Shown here: positions 36,934 through 44,464 of the stretch, in pieces
How the letters are laid out: every line of letters begins with the position of its first letter
Position numbering within the stretch: the first letter of the stretch is position 1
NCBI RefSeq assembly: GCF_019802045.1
Contig: NZ_JAHVHU010000002.1
Location: forward strand, 124,001-188,000
Reading direction: 5' to 3'
Length of the DNA stretch: 64,000 bases
DNA from: Membranihabitans marinus
GTDB lineage: Bacteria > Bacteroidota > Bacteroidia > Chitinophagales > Saprospiraceae
Translations under genes and position numbers: made by a program
Notes under the pieces: model-generated
Database searches by the model: none
The model's input: only the letters and a program-made list of their open reading frames with translations
What the model was told of the DNA's origin: nothing

Positions 36934-37637
36934 GCCGTGCTCGTTTTGTCCAAGGGTGGAAAAATTAACTCATCGCCGGGTGTTATCTCCCGAAAGGTAC
37001 TTAGTCCGTTGGCTTTGGCGACCTGTAATACATATTGGGATTTATTGTAAATTTTATGGGTCATCAAATCCAAACGGTCACCGGCTTTAACCATTCTGAC
37101 ATGGGTCAGGTCTGGTGATCTTTTACGTTCCCGGGCGACGCGTTCCTTTTGTGCGACATAATTTAAAAAAGTCGTGCTGGCTTTTACTCTGAGTGGATCA
37201 CCATTGGGTTTGAAAAGAGTGTAATTCAGGTCAAGGTTGGAAAGAATGCAAGGAAACATAAAGCTACCCCATTGTACCTGCAGGAAATGCGGTCGATGGA
37301 TTTCTCCGTCCATATTGTAAACGGTATTCATGAAGATATCCAGCTGTGCTTTTACCGAAGGATCGTCTCCGTTGTATTTGTAGCCTTCGATGACCCGGGT
37401 GCCATCAAATACAAAATCGAGCTTTAGTTCTTCTGGTTTCGTGCCCTTGTAATCGGGGTTAGTGCCCTGGTTTCCCTGGCCTTGTTGTTCATTGAGCTCC
37501 ACTTTGAAGTTCTGGGTAAAGCTTTCCGGATTTACAGGCAGAGATATGGGATTGGGCGTTAGCTCTGATTTTTGTCTGAACTCCTCGTCGTCATAAGCGT
37601 GAATTAACACTTTTTCCAGTTTTCCATTGTCCGCCAT
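36930..37637 (-). CDS. LysM-containing baseplate hub protein (CIS tube protein family, Pvc7/Afp7-like)
   Basis: 235 residues. The N-terminal domain (LPVNPESFTQNFKVEL; ELKLDFVFDGT; QVQWGSFMFPCILSNLDLNY) is the CIS-tube/gp53-like domain found just upstream of VgrG in eCIS loci; residues about 178-228 are a LysM domain (VKAGDRLDLMTHKIYN; PGDELIFPP). It connects spike, tube and baseplate. Its ATG overlaps the stop of the DUF5908 gene (TAATG), and its end overlaps the VgrG gene by 4 nt, so all three are probably translated together. Confidence 0.93.
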   Translation of the reverse strand: MADNGKLEKVLIHAYDDEEFRQKSELTPNPISLPVNPESFTQNFKVELNEQQGQGNQGTNPDYKGTKPEELKLDFVFDGTRVIEGYKYNGDDPSVKAQLDIFMNTVYNMDGEIHRPHFLQVQWGSFMFPCILSNLDLNYTLFKPNGDPLRVKASTTFLNYVAQKERVARERKRSPDLTHVRMVKAGDRLDLMTHKIYNKSQYVLQVAKANGLSTFREITPGDELIFPPLDKTSTA

Positions 37638-37795
37638 TATCGATGTTGTTTTTGTTCTAAAATGCGGAATACCCGGTCCACGATCTCATTGATCAGTGGT
37701 TCTGCAACTTCCGGGGAACTACCGCTGTCGGACGTCCGGGTATCCTTATTGTTTACCGTTGCTTTGATCACCAGTTCTCTTATTTCTATAGGCAT
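37637..37795 (-). CDS. DUF5908 small eCIS protein (52 aa)
   Basis: A 52-residue frame from ATG 37795 to TAA 37637 that begins MPIEIRELVIKATV, the exact opening style of DUF5908 proteins, and continues with a variable acidic/serine segment and a helix ending VDRVFRILEQKQHR. DUF5908 proteins are short and found between tube and hub genes of Bacteroidota eCIS loci; no function is known to me. The stop overlaps the next ATG (TAATG), which supports real translation. It fills the gap between the tube and LysM genes. Confidence 0.88.
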   Translation of the reverse strand: MPIEIRELVIKATVNNKDTRTSDSGSSPEVAEPLINEIVDRVFRILEQKQHR

Positions 37796-37809
37796 TGTTT
37801 AGTTTTTTG

Positions 37810-38271
37810 TCAGGCTACAGCCACGAGTTTAAAATAATTGTAATTGAGCTCCAGGGTCTCAATGAGAACTTCGCCTCGCTCGGCATTGAGTTCGGCCACC
37901 TTCCAGCTCAGGGGCCACACGTGCGATAGTTCCCATTGCATGAGTACATTATGTGCCTCGTTTAGGAGCTCGACATTGACCTTGGCAATGGGCGATATTT
38001 CCAGATTTTGGAATGCCTCCTGGAGCCATTGGGTCAAGCTCGATTCGTTTGGCGTGAGCATCCCGCGCTTTAAGGTCAGGGACATGTATTTGCTTCTCGT
38101 GGGTACCCCATGCTCAAACCGGTTCTCTCCACCTTCTTTGATGCTTTCCTTTTCAAGCTGTACATCAAGTCCGGTCACCGACTGGAATTTTATGTCGGCT
38201 TCTTTGTCTTCGGGTAGGTTCAGGAACTTTACCCTAAAATGAAATCCCACCATTTGATAACCGGTTGCCAT
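37810..38271 (-). CDS. eCIS inner tube protein (Pvc5/Afp5-like, gp19/Hcp fold)
   Basis: 153 residues of the T4-gp19-like tail-tube family: YQMVGFHFRVKFLNLP at the start, FQSVTGLDVQLEKESIKEGG, the loop TRSKYMSLTLKRGML and the C-terminal NAERGEVLIETLELNYNYF. Because it lies nearer the hub gene and differs from the tube gene at 38284, it is more likely the tube-initiating ring than the main tube subunit (inference from Afp/PVC order). Confidence 0.92.
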   Translation of the reverse strand: MATGYQMVGFHFRVKFLNLPEDKEADIKFQSVTGLDVQLEKESIKEGGENRFEHGVPTRSKYMSLTLKRGMLTPNESSLTQWLQEAFQNLEISPIAKVNVELLNEAHNVLMQWELSHVWPLSWKVAELNAERGEVLIETLELNYNYFKLVAVA

Positions 38272-38283
38272 CTTGTGTTGGGT

Positions 38284-38751
38284 TTATTTTGCTTCCAAAA
38301 TAGTCAGGCCTTCATGCACCAGTTCCATGGTTTCTATCGCCACCTCATTGGCATCGGCTTTGAGGTCTGTGGATTGGACCTTGCTGGGCCACGCGTTTTC
38401 AAGAACCCAGGTAATTATAGGTTCGTGGTTTTCATCCAACAGTTTGATGGAAACTGCGCGACGGTATTTGGAACCCGTATCGTTGTCCTCCTGAAAGAAA
38501 TAGGTCTTTTGCCATTCGGTGAACATGTCAAAGTCCCCCTGGAAAGTACCTCTCTTCAAGGTGACGTTGCTGAATTTGGTAAGCCCGGGCTGTTTCGTTT
38601 TATTGTATTTTTTACTATTTCCCTCCCGGTATTCAATGACTTCAGTCTCGAAATCGAGCCCGCTTACTTCGGTAAAACCAATTCTGAAGTCAGTTCCCCA
38701 TTCTACTCTAAAATGAAACTTGGGTACTGGATAATCGCCTATTGCTGCCAT
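38284..38751 (-). CDS. eCIS inner tube protein (Pvc1/Afp1-like, gp19/Hcp fold)
   Basis: 155 residues, gp19/Hcp-type tube protein: YPVPKFHFRVEWGTDFRIGF, VSGLDFETEVIEYREG, FSNVTLKRGTFQGDFDMFTE and the C-terminal DANEVAIETMELVHEGL. It shares the same layout with the neighbouring tube paralogue (12 nt downstream). As the first tube gene after the sheath it is the likely main tube subunit. Hexameric rings of it would form the payload channel. Confidence 0.93.
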   Translation of the reverse strand: MAAIGDYPVPKFHFRVEWGTDFRIGFTEVSGLDFETEVIEYREGNSKKYNKTKQPGLTKFSNVTLKRGTFQGDFDMFTEWQKTYFFQEDNDTGSKYRRAVSIKLLDENHEPIITWVLENAWPSKVQSTDLKADANEVAIETMELVHEGLTILEAK

Positions 38752-38778
38752 CTTTTTTATTATTTTAATTTATTGTTA

Positions 38779-39711
38779 TTATTTTCCGCTTTCCGCAGCT
38801 TCTGCCGCCCGTATTGCCTCAGTGAGACTGGTCTTGTGCGATAGTTTGTTGTCGCTATTTTTCTTGTGGCTAATCCATTTTTCCTTCAATGTCCGGGTTT
38901 TTTCTTTTGCTGTTTCATAAGCTTCTGCAACCTCATTGAAATAGGTGTTCTCTTGGCCTATCCTGAACTTTGGTTTCGGTTTGACTTTTTCCGGGTCGCA
39001 GGGGAATTCTGGGTCATAATCGTTTCCTTCCTCCTGCTGTCCCCCGGTACCGCATTGCTCTTCTTCAGGCAAACCCAATTCAAAATCGTCAATAATCCCG
39101 ATGATTTTTTGCTTAAGACCAGAATTTTCATCACAAAAGAAATGGTCCAAAAGGATAGTGCATTTCAGTGTCTCCAACAGCTTGTCCAGTATAGCAGTTT
39201 GCAATTCGCACACGATCATTATTTTTGCCTCATAGTTTTCGATGCATTTGATCGCTTCTGCTTTGTCTTCGTCGCTGGCATTGGAGCATTCCACTTCCTT
39301 TTTGAAGGCGATAATCTTATCCTTCAGGCCAGTCTGATCCTCATCATAGGAGTAGAAAGCGTCAAAAATCCGTTTAACCAGGCAGATGATTTTCTCCAAA
39401 GCTTCTACCGTACAATGTGAATTTTTACACAATAGATTGATCCGGTCAGCTAAAAATTGTAAGACATTCACTACTTCGTCGGCTTTACCATCGGTGGTTT
39501 TTACCAGTTCGTGCCACCTGTGTAGCTTAGTTTCCCAGATTAGAGAATTGGTGTAGGCATCGTGATAGCTGTTTGTTTCGGCCAGCATTTCATTGTATTC
39601 ATTGCTGACATGTTCCAATTCTTGCTTCCATTTGCCCAGACAATCTTTTGGTTGGTTGTCAACGCCTGAACCGTTTTCACAGCAGGCACGATCTATCATA
39701 AATTTTGTCAT
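38779..39711 (-). CDS. Cysteine-rich helical protein between sheath and tube genes (unknown)
   Basis: 310 residues, highly charged and predicted mainly helical, with more than ten cysteines including CCENG near the N-terminus, CKNSHC and PCDPEKV. A Gly/Glu-rich spacer (EEEQCGTGGQQEEGNDYDP) separates a long N-terminal helical part from a C-terminal coiled coil (YETAKEKTRTLKEKW). It has no signal peptide. It has the same style and size as the adjacent protein at 39742-40647 but no alignable core was found by eye. The place between sheath and tube suggests a structural or lumenal part particular to this eCIS lineage. No known family is recognised. Confidence 0.75.
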   Translation of the reverse strand: MTKFMIDRACCENGSGVDNQPKDCLGKWKQELEHVSNEYNEMLAETNSYHDAYTNSLIWETKLHRWHELVKTTDGKADEVVNVLQFLADRINLLCKNSHCTVEALEKIICLVKRIFDAFYSYDEDQTGLKDKIIAFKKEVECSNASDEDKAEAIKCIENYEAKIMIVCELQTAILDKLLETLKCTILLDHFFCDENSGLKQKIIGIIDDFELGLPEEEQCGTGGQQEEGNDYDPEFPCDPEKVKPKPKFRIGQENTYFNEVAEAYETAKEKTRTLKEKWISHKKNSDNKLSHKTSLTEAIRAAEAAESGK

Positions 39712-39741
39712 AACTTTTTGTTTTTATTTTTCGAAACCCGT

Positions 39742-40647
39742 TTAATACTGATCTTGACCCATGCTACCGGCCATATCAGGTTTCCGATCTCTATTACTTC
39801 CGTTCCTGTCAAAGCAATTTTTGATCTCTTTACACAAGTCCAGGCATTCTCCATCGCAATCGCTTTCACAGATGAATTCGATAATTTCCGTCATCGCATT
39901 GGCCATACTATCCTGTACTTGTTTATCACAATTTATCTGTGCAAGTTCCTCGATGATTTTATTCAATTTTGCCCTGAAGTCGATGACTTCTTCACCTGTT
40001 GTTTTTACACTGGCCTCAATAGATGACTTGAAGGTGTTGATCTTCTCCACGAAGTCTGCGACAAATTGCTTGAGTCCTTCTGTGTTGGTAAAGGTTTGAA
40101 TACCAGCCAGAGTCACCATGGAATCAAAGGCATTTTGTCCTTTTTCGTCCAGGGTTTTGGTGATGCTCAAAATGTCTTTCATACCATCCTCTATTTTGTC
40201 CGTGTTGTCTCCTTTGGAAGATTTTCCTTTTTTTGGCAAGAGCTTGTTCTTTACACAGTTGGACATCGAGCAGGCTTCATTGTGGGCTTCTTCTATTTGG
40301 ATACGCAATTCATTGATCTGACTTGAAGACTCTTTAATCAACTTTTCGATTTCACCATCTTTTTTGATGTAGTCATCTACCTTTTGCTGGACGATAGTGG
40401 CCTTTTTGTAATTGCTAAGCGTGATGCAAGTATAAATGTCCTGGTAGAAATCATTGGATTGCTCCGCCTTGTCCAGGCAGCATATCTTATAGGCACGAAC
40501 CGTCTCTTTGGCCTTTTGCTGTGTTAGAAGTGCTTTGGTCAGACTACGGGCGGTCTCTTTTTCATTTCTTAGTACTTTAAGTTTTCCACAAATAACCGAT
40601 TCGGGACCCTGCGTGTTTTTTTTGTCGTTGTTTTTATTATTTGCCAT
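39742..40647 (-). CDS. Cysteine-rich coiled-coil protein downstream of sheath gene (unknown)
   Basis: 301 residues, helical, with a lysine/asparagine-rich N-terminus (ANNKNNDKKNTQGPESVICG), heptad-rich segments (KLIKESSSQINELRIQIEEA) and clustered cysteines near the C-terminus (ICESDCDGECLDLCKEIKNC). There is no signal peptide or membrane span. It follows the sheath gene by 37 nt and precedes the other Cys-rich protein by 30 nt. A structural role in the particle is inferred from position only. Confidence 0.75.
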   Translation of the reverse strand: MANNKNNDKKNTQGPESVICGKLKVLRNEKETARSLTKALLTQQKAKETVRAYKICCLDKAEQSNDFYQDIYTCITLSNYKKATIVQQKVDDYIKKDGEIEKLIKESSSQINELRIQIEEAHNEACSMSNCVKNKLLPKKGKSSKGDNTDKIEDGMKDILSITKTLDEKGQNAFDSMVTLAGIQTFTNTEGLKQFVADFVEKINTFKSSIEASVKTTGEEVIDFRAKLNKIIEELAQINCDKQVQDSMANAMTEIIEFICESDCDGECLDLCKEIKNCFDRNGSNRDRKPDMAGSMGQDQY

Positions 40648-40684
40648 ATCACTGAATTTTTAAATTATGCATGACCTTCCGGTA

Positions 40685-42094
40685 TTATTCAGACAACATT
40701 TTATGACTGAATTTCAATATGATAAATTCGGCAGGTCGTACGACGGCCATCCCAATTTCGACGATCATTCTGCCCTCCCAGATATCTACTTCGCTCATGG
40801 TTTCGTTCAACCCAACCTTGACATAAAAAGCCTGCTCAGGCGTGGTTCCCATGAGGGCACCTACCTTCCATTGCTGTATTAAAAAGTTGTCGATCATAGC
40901 TTTTACACGAGACCATGTGTTGCGGTCGTTGGGTTCGAAAACAAACTGGATGGTAGCTTTTTTGACCGATTCTTCCACCATATTAAAAAATCGTCTGACT
41001 GGTATGTATCGCCATTCATTGCTGTTGCCGGCCAGGGTGCGTGCACCCCAGATTAGGGCATTGCCCCGACCTACAAAGGATCGGATTACATTGACGGATT
41101 TACCAAAATTTACATCTACATTGAGGTTCTCTTGTTGTTCATCGGTGATTTTGATGACGGGCTGGATTACATAATCCATGTTCACATTAGCTGGGGCTTT
41201 CCATACCCCTCTCGAATCATCCACACGGGCATACACCCCTACGACACCCGGAGAAGGAGGCATTTCTAGTGGAAAGTTCCGGATGGCTTGCTGAGCCTGG
41301 AAATAGAGCGCATTGTTTTTGCCTTTTAACTCCGTGAGTGTTCCTGTCAGAGAATCATCGCCACCCTGGTGTTCAATGTTCACATTGCTGTCTCCAGTGC
41401 CTTCGCCCCCGTAGTAGTAGTCGAGTATGGTTTCCAAATTGGGAAAATAGGTCGCTCCATATTTGACGATTCTTTCTTCTGATTTGGTCTTGTTTCGCAT
41501 GGTACCTACATTGGCTATTAAGTCGGGTTGATCGGGGTCGAGCCAGATGTCCATCACTGCGAACCGATCTTTGAGCTTGACACACATGTCCATGGTTTCT
41601 CCGAATAAATTGTAAAAATCATCTTCCGTGTCCAGACCTTGTGCATCTGGATAAACGTACAAGGTGATTTCATCCACCTTTTCGGTACTGTCCAGCCCTG
41701 CTTTCAGTGCGTTGAATCCGGGCTGGGGCTGGGAATAATCACCCACAGATACGATCCAGCAGGGACCGCCTCCATTGACGAAATACATTTGCAGTGCATA
41801 GTGCATTTTATATTTGGATGGGTTATTGATGCTGGCCAATACGGACTCGGGATTGGCAGCATCTCCTGAAATGGTGACCACCAGCCCGGTTTCAGGGTTG
41901 GGCTTCCCAAAAAATCGTTCATATTCCAGCATTGAAGTTATCCGCTTGGGTTCATTCGTCAAGTCGTTTCCCCTGTGGTCCACCGCTCTATCGGTATAGC
42001 CAATAAAAGCGGGTATGGCGGTTTCCACCTGAGCGATGGATGGTGGGAGTTTAGGGATTTCCTCAATATAAACCCCTGGTGTTTTGTAGTTCAT
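40685..42094 (-). CDS. eCIS contractile sheath protein (Pvc2/Afp2-like)
   Basis: 469 residues. The N-terminal handshake strand YKTPGVYIEEIPKLPPSIAQ and VETAIPAFIGYTDRA are diagnostic of phage-type sheath proteins, as are the C-terminal RSFVGRGNALIWGARTLAG and RRFFNMVEESVKKATIQFVF with the final strand VVRPAEFIILKFSHKM. One sheath gene is present, whereas PVC/Afp loci encode three. The subunit assembles in an extended state around the tube and contracts to drive it out. It is encoded 30 nt after the putative cap-proximal protein. Confidence 0.97.
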   Translation of the reverse strand: MNYKTPGVYIEEIPKLPPSIAQVETAIPAFIGYTDRAVDHRGNDLTNEPKRITSMLEYERFFGKPNPETGLVVTISGDAANPESVLASINNPSKYKMHYALQMYFVNGGGPCWIVSVGDYSQPQPGFNALKAGLDSTEKVDEITLYVYPDAQGLDTEDDFYNLFGETMDMCVKLKDRFAVMDIWLDPDQPDLIANVGTMRNKTKSEERIVKYGATYFPNLETILDYYYGGEGTGDSNVNIEHQGGDDSLTGTLTELKGKNNALYFQAQQAIRNFPLEMPPSPGVVGVYARVDDSRGVWKAPANVNMDYVIQPVIKITDEQQENLNVDVNFGKSVNVIRSFVGRGNALIWGARTLAGNSNEWRYIPVRRFFNMVEESVKKATIQFVFEPNDRNTWSRVKAMIDNFLIQQWKVGALMGTTPEQAFYVKVGLNETMSEVDIWEGRMIVEIGMAVVRPAEFIILKFSHKMLSE

Positions 42095-42124
42095 GGTAAT
42101 TTTGTTTTTAGATGATCAGCGATC

Positions 42125-43444
42125 TTAGTTTTTTAACAATCCATTGGATTGATTAATATATATATCGGAGTAAATTTTGTCCTGTTCGATCCGTATATTT
42201 GGTGCTTTGGGATGGGGCAATAACAAAGTGGATCCATTTTGAAAAGGGACCAGCGTGGCCGTGAGTCCTTTCGGTTGTTTGGCAATGAGCAGGTGGCTAG
42301 TCGGGTTGTCCAGGTGACCACTGGTGGCCGCAATTTCATCATTTGTGAAAGGGCTATCCTTATGGTATCTCCAGTAGGATGTTCTATTGCCCAGCCGGAT
42401 TTCAAATACGGGATGCGGTACTTTTTGCCCGGTGTTATCTATTTTCGCCTTTAGAAATCCCTGATCGTTCAACAGACTAAACGGACTGTTTTCTTCATCG
42501 AACCGGAGGTCAATGACCCCAAAGTGGTCCCGATTGTACAGTTTGTCGTTCAAATGGAGCTGATGGACAATTTGCTGTGCGCTGTTTGTTTTTATTTTTA
42601 CAAGATATATCCCGGATTCTATGGGAACCGGGTTGCTGTCTGCCACATCAATTTTGGAGAAATCCAGCAAAATACTGTTGATCGGCCCGGTGCTGGTTTT
42701 TATAATTTTTTTGATCTCATTGTTACCGGTATCTTCTAATACGGCTTCTACCTTTGTCACCAACTGATTCTTACTGAGCCGGTATTGGAATTTGTGAGGC
42801 AAAAGCATATGGTCAGCATGCGTTACAAACCTCCTATCCTCTATATTCTTCCAATTGGGAAGGTCGCTTCCATTGGTTTGTCGGATAGCTTGCTTGAAAG
42901 TACTACCAAAATTGAGCAGGGAACCCATTTCATAGATTTCACCGTTCTGAGGGGCAAGGGCTTTTTGACTCAGAGGTAAAGTAGTATGCGGTGGTCCGGT
43001 ATTTTCATCAAATTCTTGACGTCCTTTATTGGTGAAATAATAGGTAGCAGGGAAAGGGGGATTTAACCTGACGTTGGTCAAACTTTTAAAATAAGGTAAT
43101 TTTGATTTTAAGGAAAATGACAAGGCCACCTTACGGGGAATATCATAAACAGGCTTGTACCTCGTTTCCCCGGCCTGGTCTGTTACATCCACTTCGGTTC
43201 CCAGTATAAAGCCCAACGGGGTTCTGGCAAAAAGAATTTTATTTTCACTGAGAATGGTCTTGTCAACTGGAGCTATGTCAAATATTTGATGTCTTGAATA
43301 CAAGGACCGACTTGTTTTTTGTTCGAGAAGGTTTTGTTTTTCTGATTTGTTCAATTCAAAAAAAGAAGTCCCGTCGGCCATCGTTAAAAAATAGTCGTGA
43401 AGTATTTGCACTTCTGCCAGTCGTTTAAAAATAGTCCTTCCCAT
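42125..43444 (-). CDS. Unknown eCIS protein between cap and sheath genes, possible cap adaptor
   Basis: 439 residues from ATG 43444, which lies 2 nt after the stop of the DUF4255 gene; a longer frame to 43585 overlaps that gene and is rejected. The sequence is mostly beta (VALSFSLKSKLPYF; SGIYLVKIKTNSAQQIVHQL; HPVFEIRLGNRTSYWRYHKD) with a helical N-terminus. No domain is recognised. In the AlgoCIS particle a cap-adaptor protein sits between cap and sheath; the gene order here makes that role plausible but there is no sequence proof. Confidence 0.75.
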   Translation of the reverse strand: MGRTIFKRLAEVQILHDYFLTMADGTSFFELNKSEKQNLLEQKTSRSLYSRHQIFDIAPVDKTILSENKILFARTPLGFILGTEVDVTDQAGETRYKPVYDIPRKVALSFSLKSKLPYFKSLTNVRLNPPFPATYYFTNKGRQEFDENTGPPHTTLPLSQKALAPQNGEIYEMGSLLNFGSTFKQAIRQTNGSDLPNWKNIEDRRFVTHADHMLLPHKFQYRLSKNQLVTKVEAVLEDTGNNEIKKIIKTSTGPINSILLDFSKIDVADSNPVPIESGIYLVKIKTNSAQQIVHQLHLNDKLYNRDHFGVIDLRFDEENSPFSLLNDQGFLKAKIDNTGQKVPHPVFEIRLGNRTSYWRYHKDSPFTNDEIAATSGHLDNPTSHLLIAKQPKGLTATLVPFQNGSTLLLPHPKAPNIRIEQDKIYSDIYINQSNGLLKN

Positions 43445-43446
43445 GG

Positions 43447-44082
43447 TTAACTGTCGTTGGTGATTGCTTCGCGGGTATAGATCTCTTCGATCGGAGGAGC
43501 TTTGATCGAGGATCCTTCTCTTATCCTGACCAGACGTACCTTGTACATGGCAAATGGAACCTGTTTTCCACCCAAAGACCCCCACAAGTGATTGATTTGT
43601 TCGAAGGTCAGGGTGTATAGTTCTACATTCAGCTTTAGCTGATCCTTTATTTCAGGGCTGATATTCAGGTCGCTGGAAATACTTGTGAATGGAGAGTTTT
43701 TTACCGTAAACTGCCTTTTGGCTTGAAAAAACTGAATCACAAGAGACAGCCGATCCAACGCGAATTCGTAGGCATCCTGCAAGTCTTGACCCAGCGTGGT
43801 ACAAATGAGTATATATAAATTCAATGAAACTGGAGGTTCGGCGTATTTGATTCCGCTGAAGGTACTTGATACGTGATTGGTGTTCTTTAGTGTGCTTTCT
43901 TCTTCTGTATTGACCAAAGTTATCACTATCTTATTACTAAGATTACCTTGCGCGTCTCCGTCCAGTGCTGCAATATTGTGCAAGATGATGTCATCACCCC
44001 CAATGGAATCAGCAGGTCGCTTGTTCTGAAAAACATAGTTACTCAGTTCATCCCTCAATAATTTTAATGCAAGGCCGATCAT
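43447..44082 (-). CDS. DUF4255 eCIS cap protein (Pvc16/Afp16-like)
   Basis: 211 residues; the DUF4255 domain is recognisable in LALKLLRDELSNYV, NKIVITLVNTEEESTLKNTN, PPVSLNLYILICTTLGQDLQ and AYEFALDRLSLVIQFFQAK. Members terminate tube and sheath at the distal end and control particle length. It is the first gene of the eCIS operon and is preceded by a 380-nt non-coding region that probably holds the promoter. Confidence 0.93.
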   Translation of the reverse strand: MIGLALKLLRDELSNYVFQNKRPADSIGGDDIILHNIAALDGDAQGNLSNKIVITLVNTEEESTLKNTNHVSSTFSGIKYAEPPVSLNLYILICTTLGQDLQDAYEFALDRLSLVIQFFQAKRQFTVKNSPFTSISSDLNISPEIKDQLKLNVELYTLTFEQINHLWGSLGGKQVPFAMYKVRLVRIREGSSIKAPPIEEIYTREAITNDS

Positions 44083-44464
44083 GATTTCGGTGATTTATCA
44101 TATTCAATTTTCGGGAAATAGTTTCCCTTTGAGTTTTAAAACATGTGAAATCAAATCATGCCAGATTCTTTTTAGGGTTAGTAAAAAGAAAAGATTGTCC
44201 ACGTGAATAGAGCAAAAGAAATTGGGGTTGGTTTCTCGGATTTGGGTGTTCGAGCCCCATTGGTAATAGTGGATGTGATGGTGAATATAACAATAAAAAG
44301 TTAATCCACAAAATAAGTTGCGTATATTTTTGGAACGTATTGCTAAAATTTTACAAAATTAGTTAATTGCAATAGGAATGTTGTCGTGAAGTGGCATGGC
44401 CTTTTCTTCGTAAAATAACTTTTAACACCGTAATTACGCCGTGAGTTTCCAGCTAGAATTTGCC
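44083..44464. other. Non-coding region upstream of the eCIS operon
   Basis: 382 nt between the mscS-type gene and the first eCIS gene, AT-rich. It probably holds the eCIS promoter on the minus strand, but no good match to the Bacteroidota -33 TTTG / -7 TAnnTTTG motif at correct spacing was found. A 10-bp palindrome CGTAATTACG within CACCGTAATTACGCCGTG (44426-44443) is a possible operator. Confidence 0.45.

Noticed and set aside
35248-37050. Long plus-strand frames opposite the VgrG and hub genes
   Set aside because: They are antisense shadows of well-supported minus-strand genes and show no domain features.
43445-43585. 47-codon extension of the putative cap-adaptor protein
   Set aside because: It lies wholly over the end of the DUF4255 gene in another frame; ATG 43444 gives a 2-nt gap as seen elsewhere in the operon.
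44236-44264. Sequence GGGTGTTCGAGCCCC resembling a tRNA T-arm
   Set aside because: No acceptor, D-arm or anticodon arm can be folded at proper distance on either strand, and the stem is irregular; taken as chance.
44305-44360. Possible eCIS promoter of the Bacteroidota -7/-33 type on the minus strand
   Set aside because: CAAAATAA at 44309 and CAAA at 44354 are close to the motif halves but are nearly 40 nt apart, about twice the accepted spacing.
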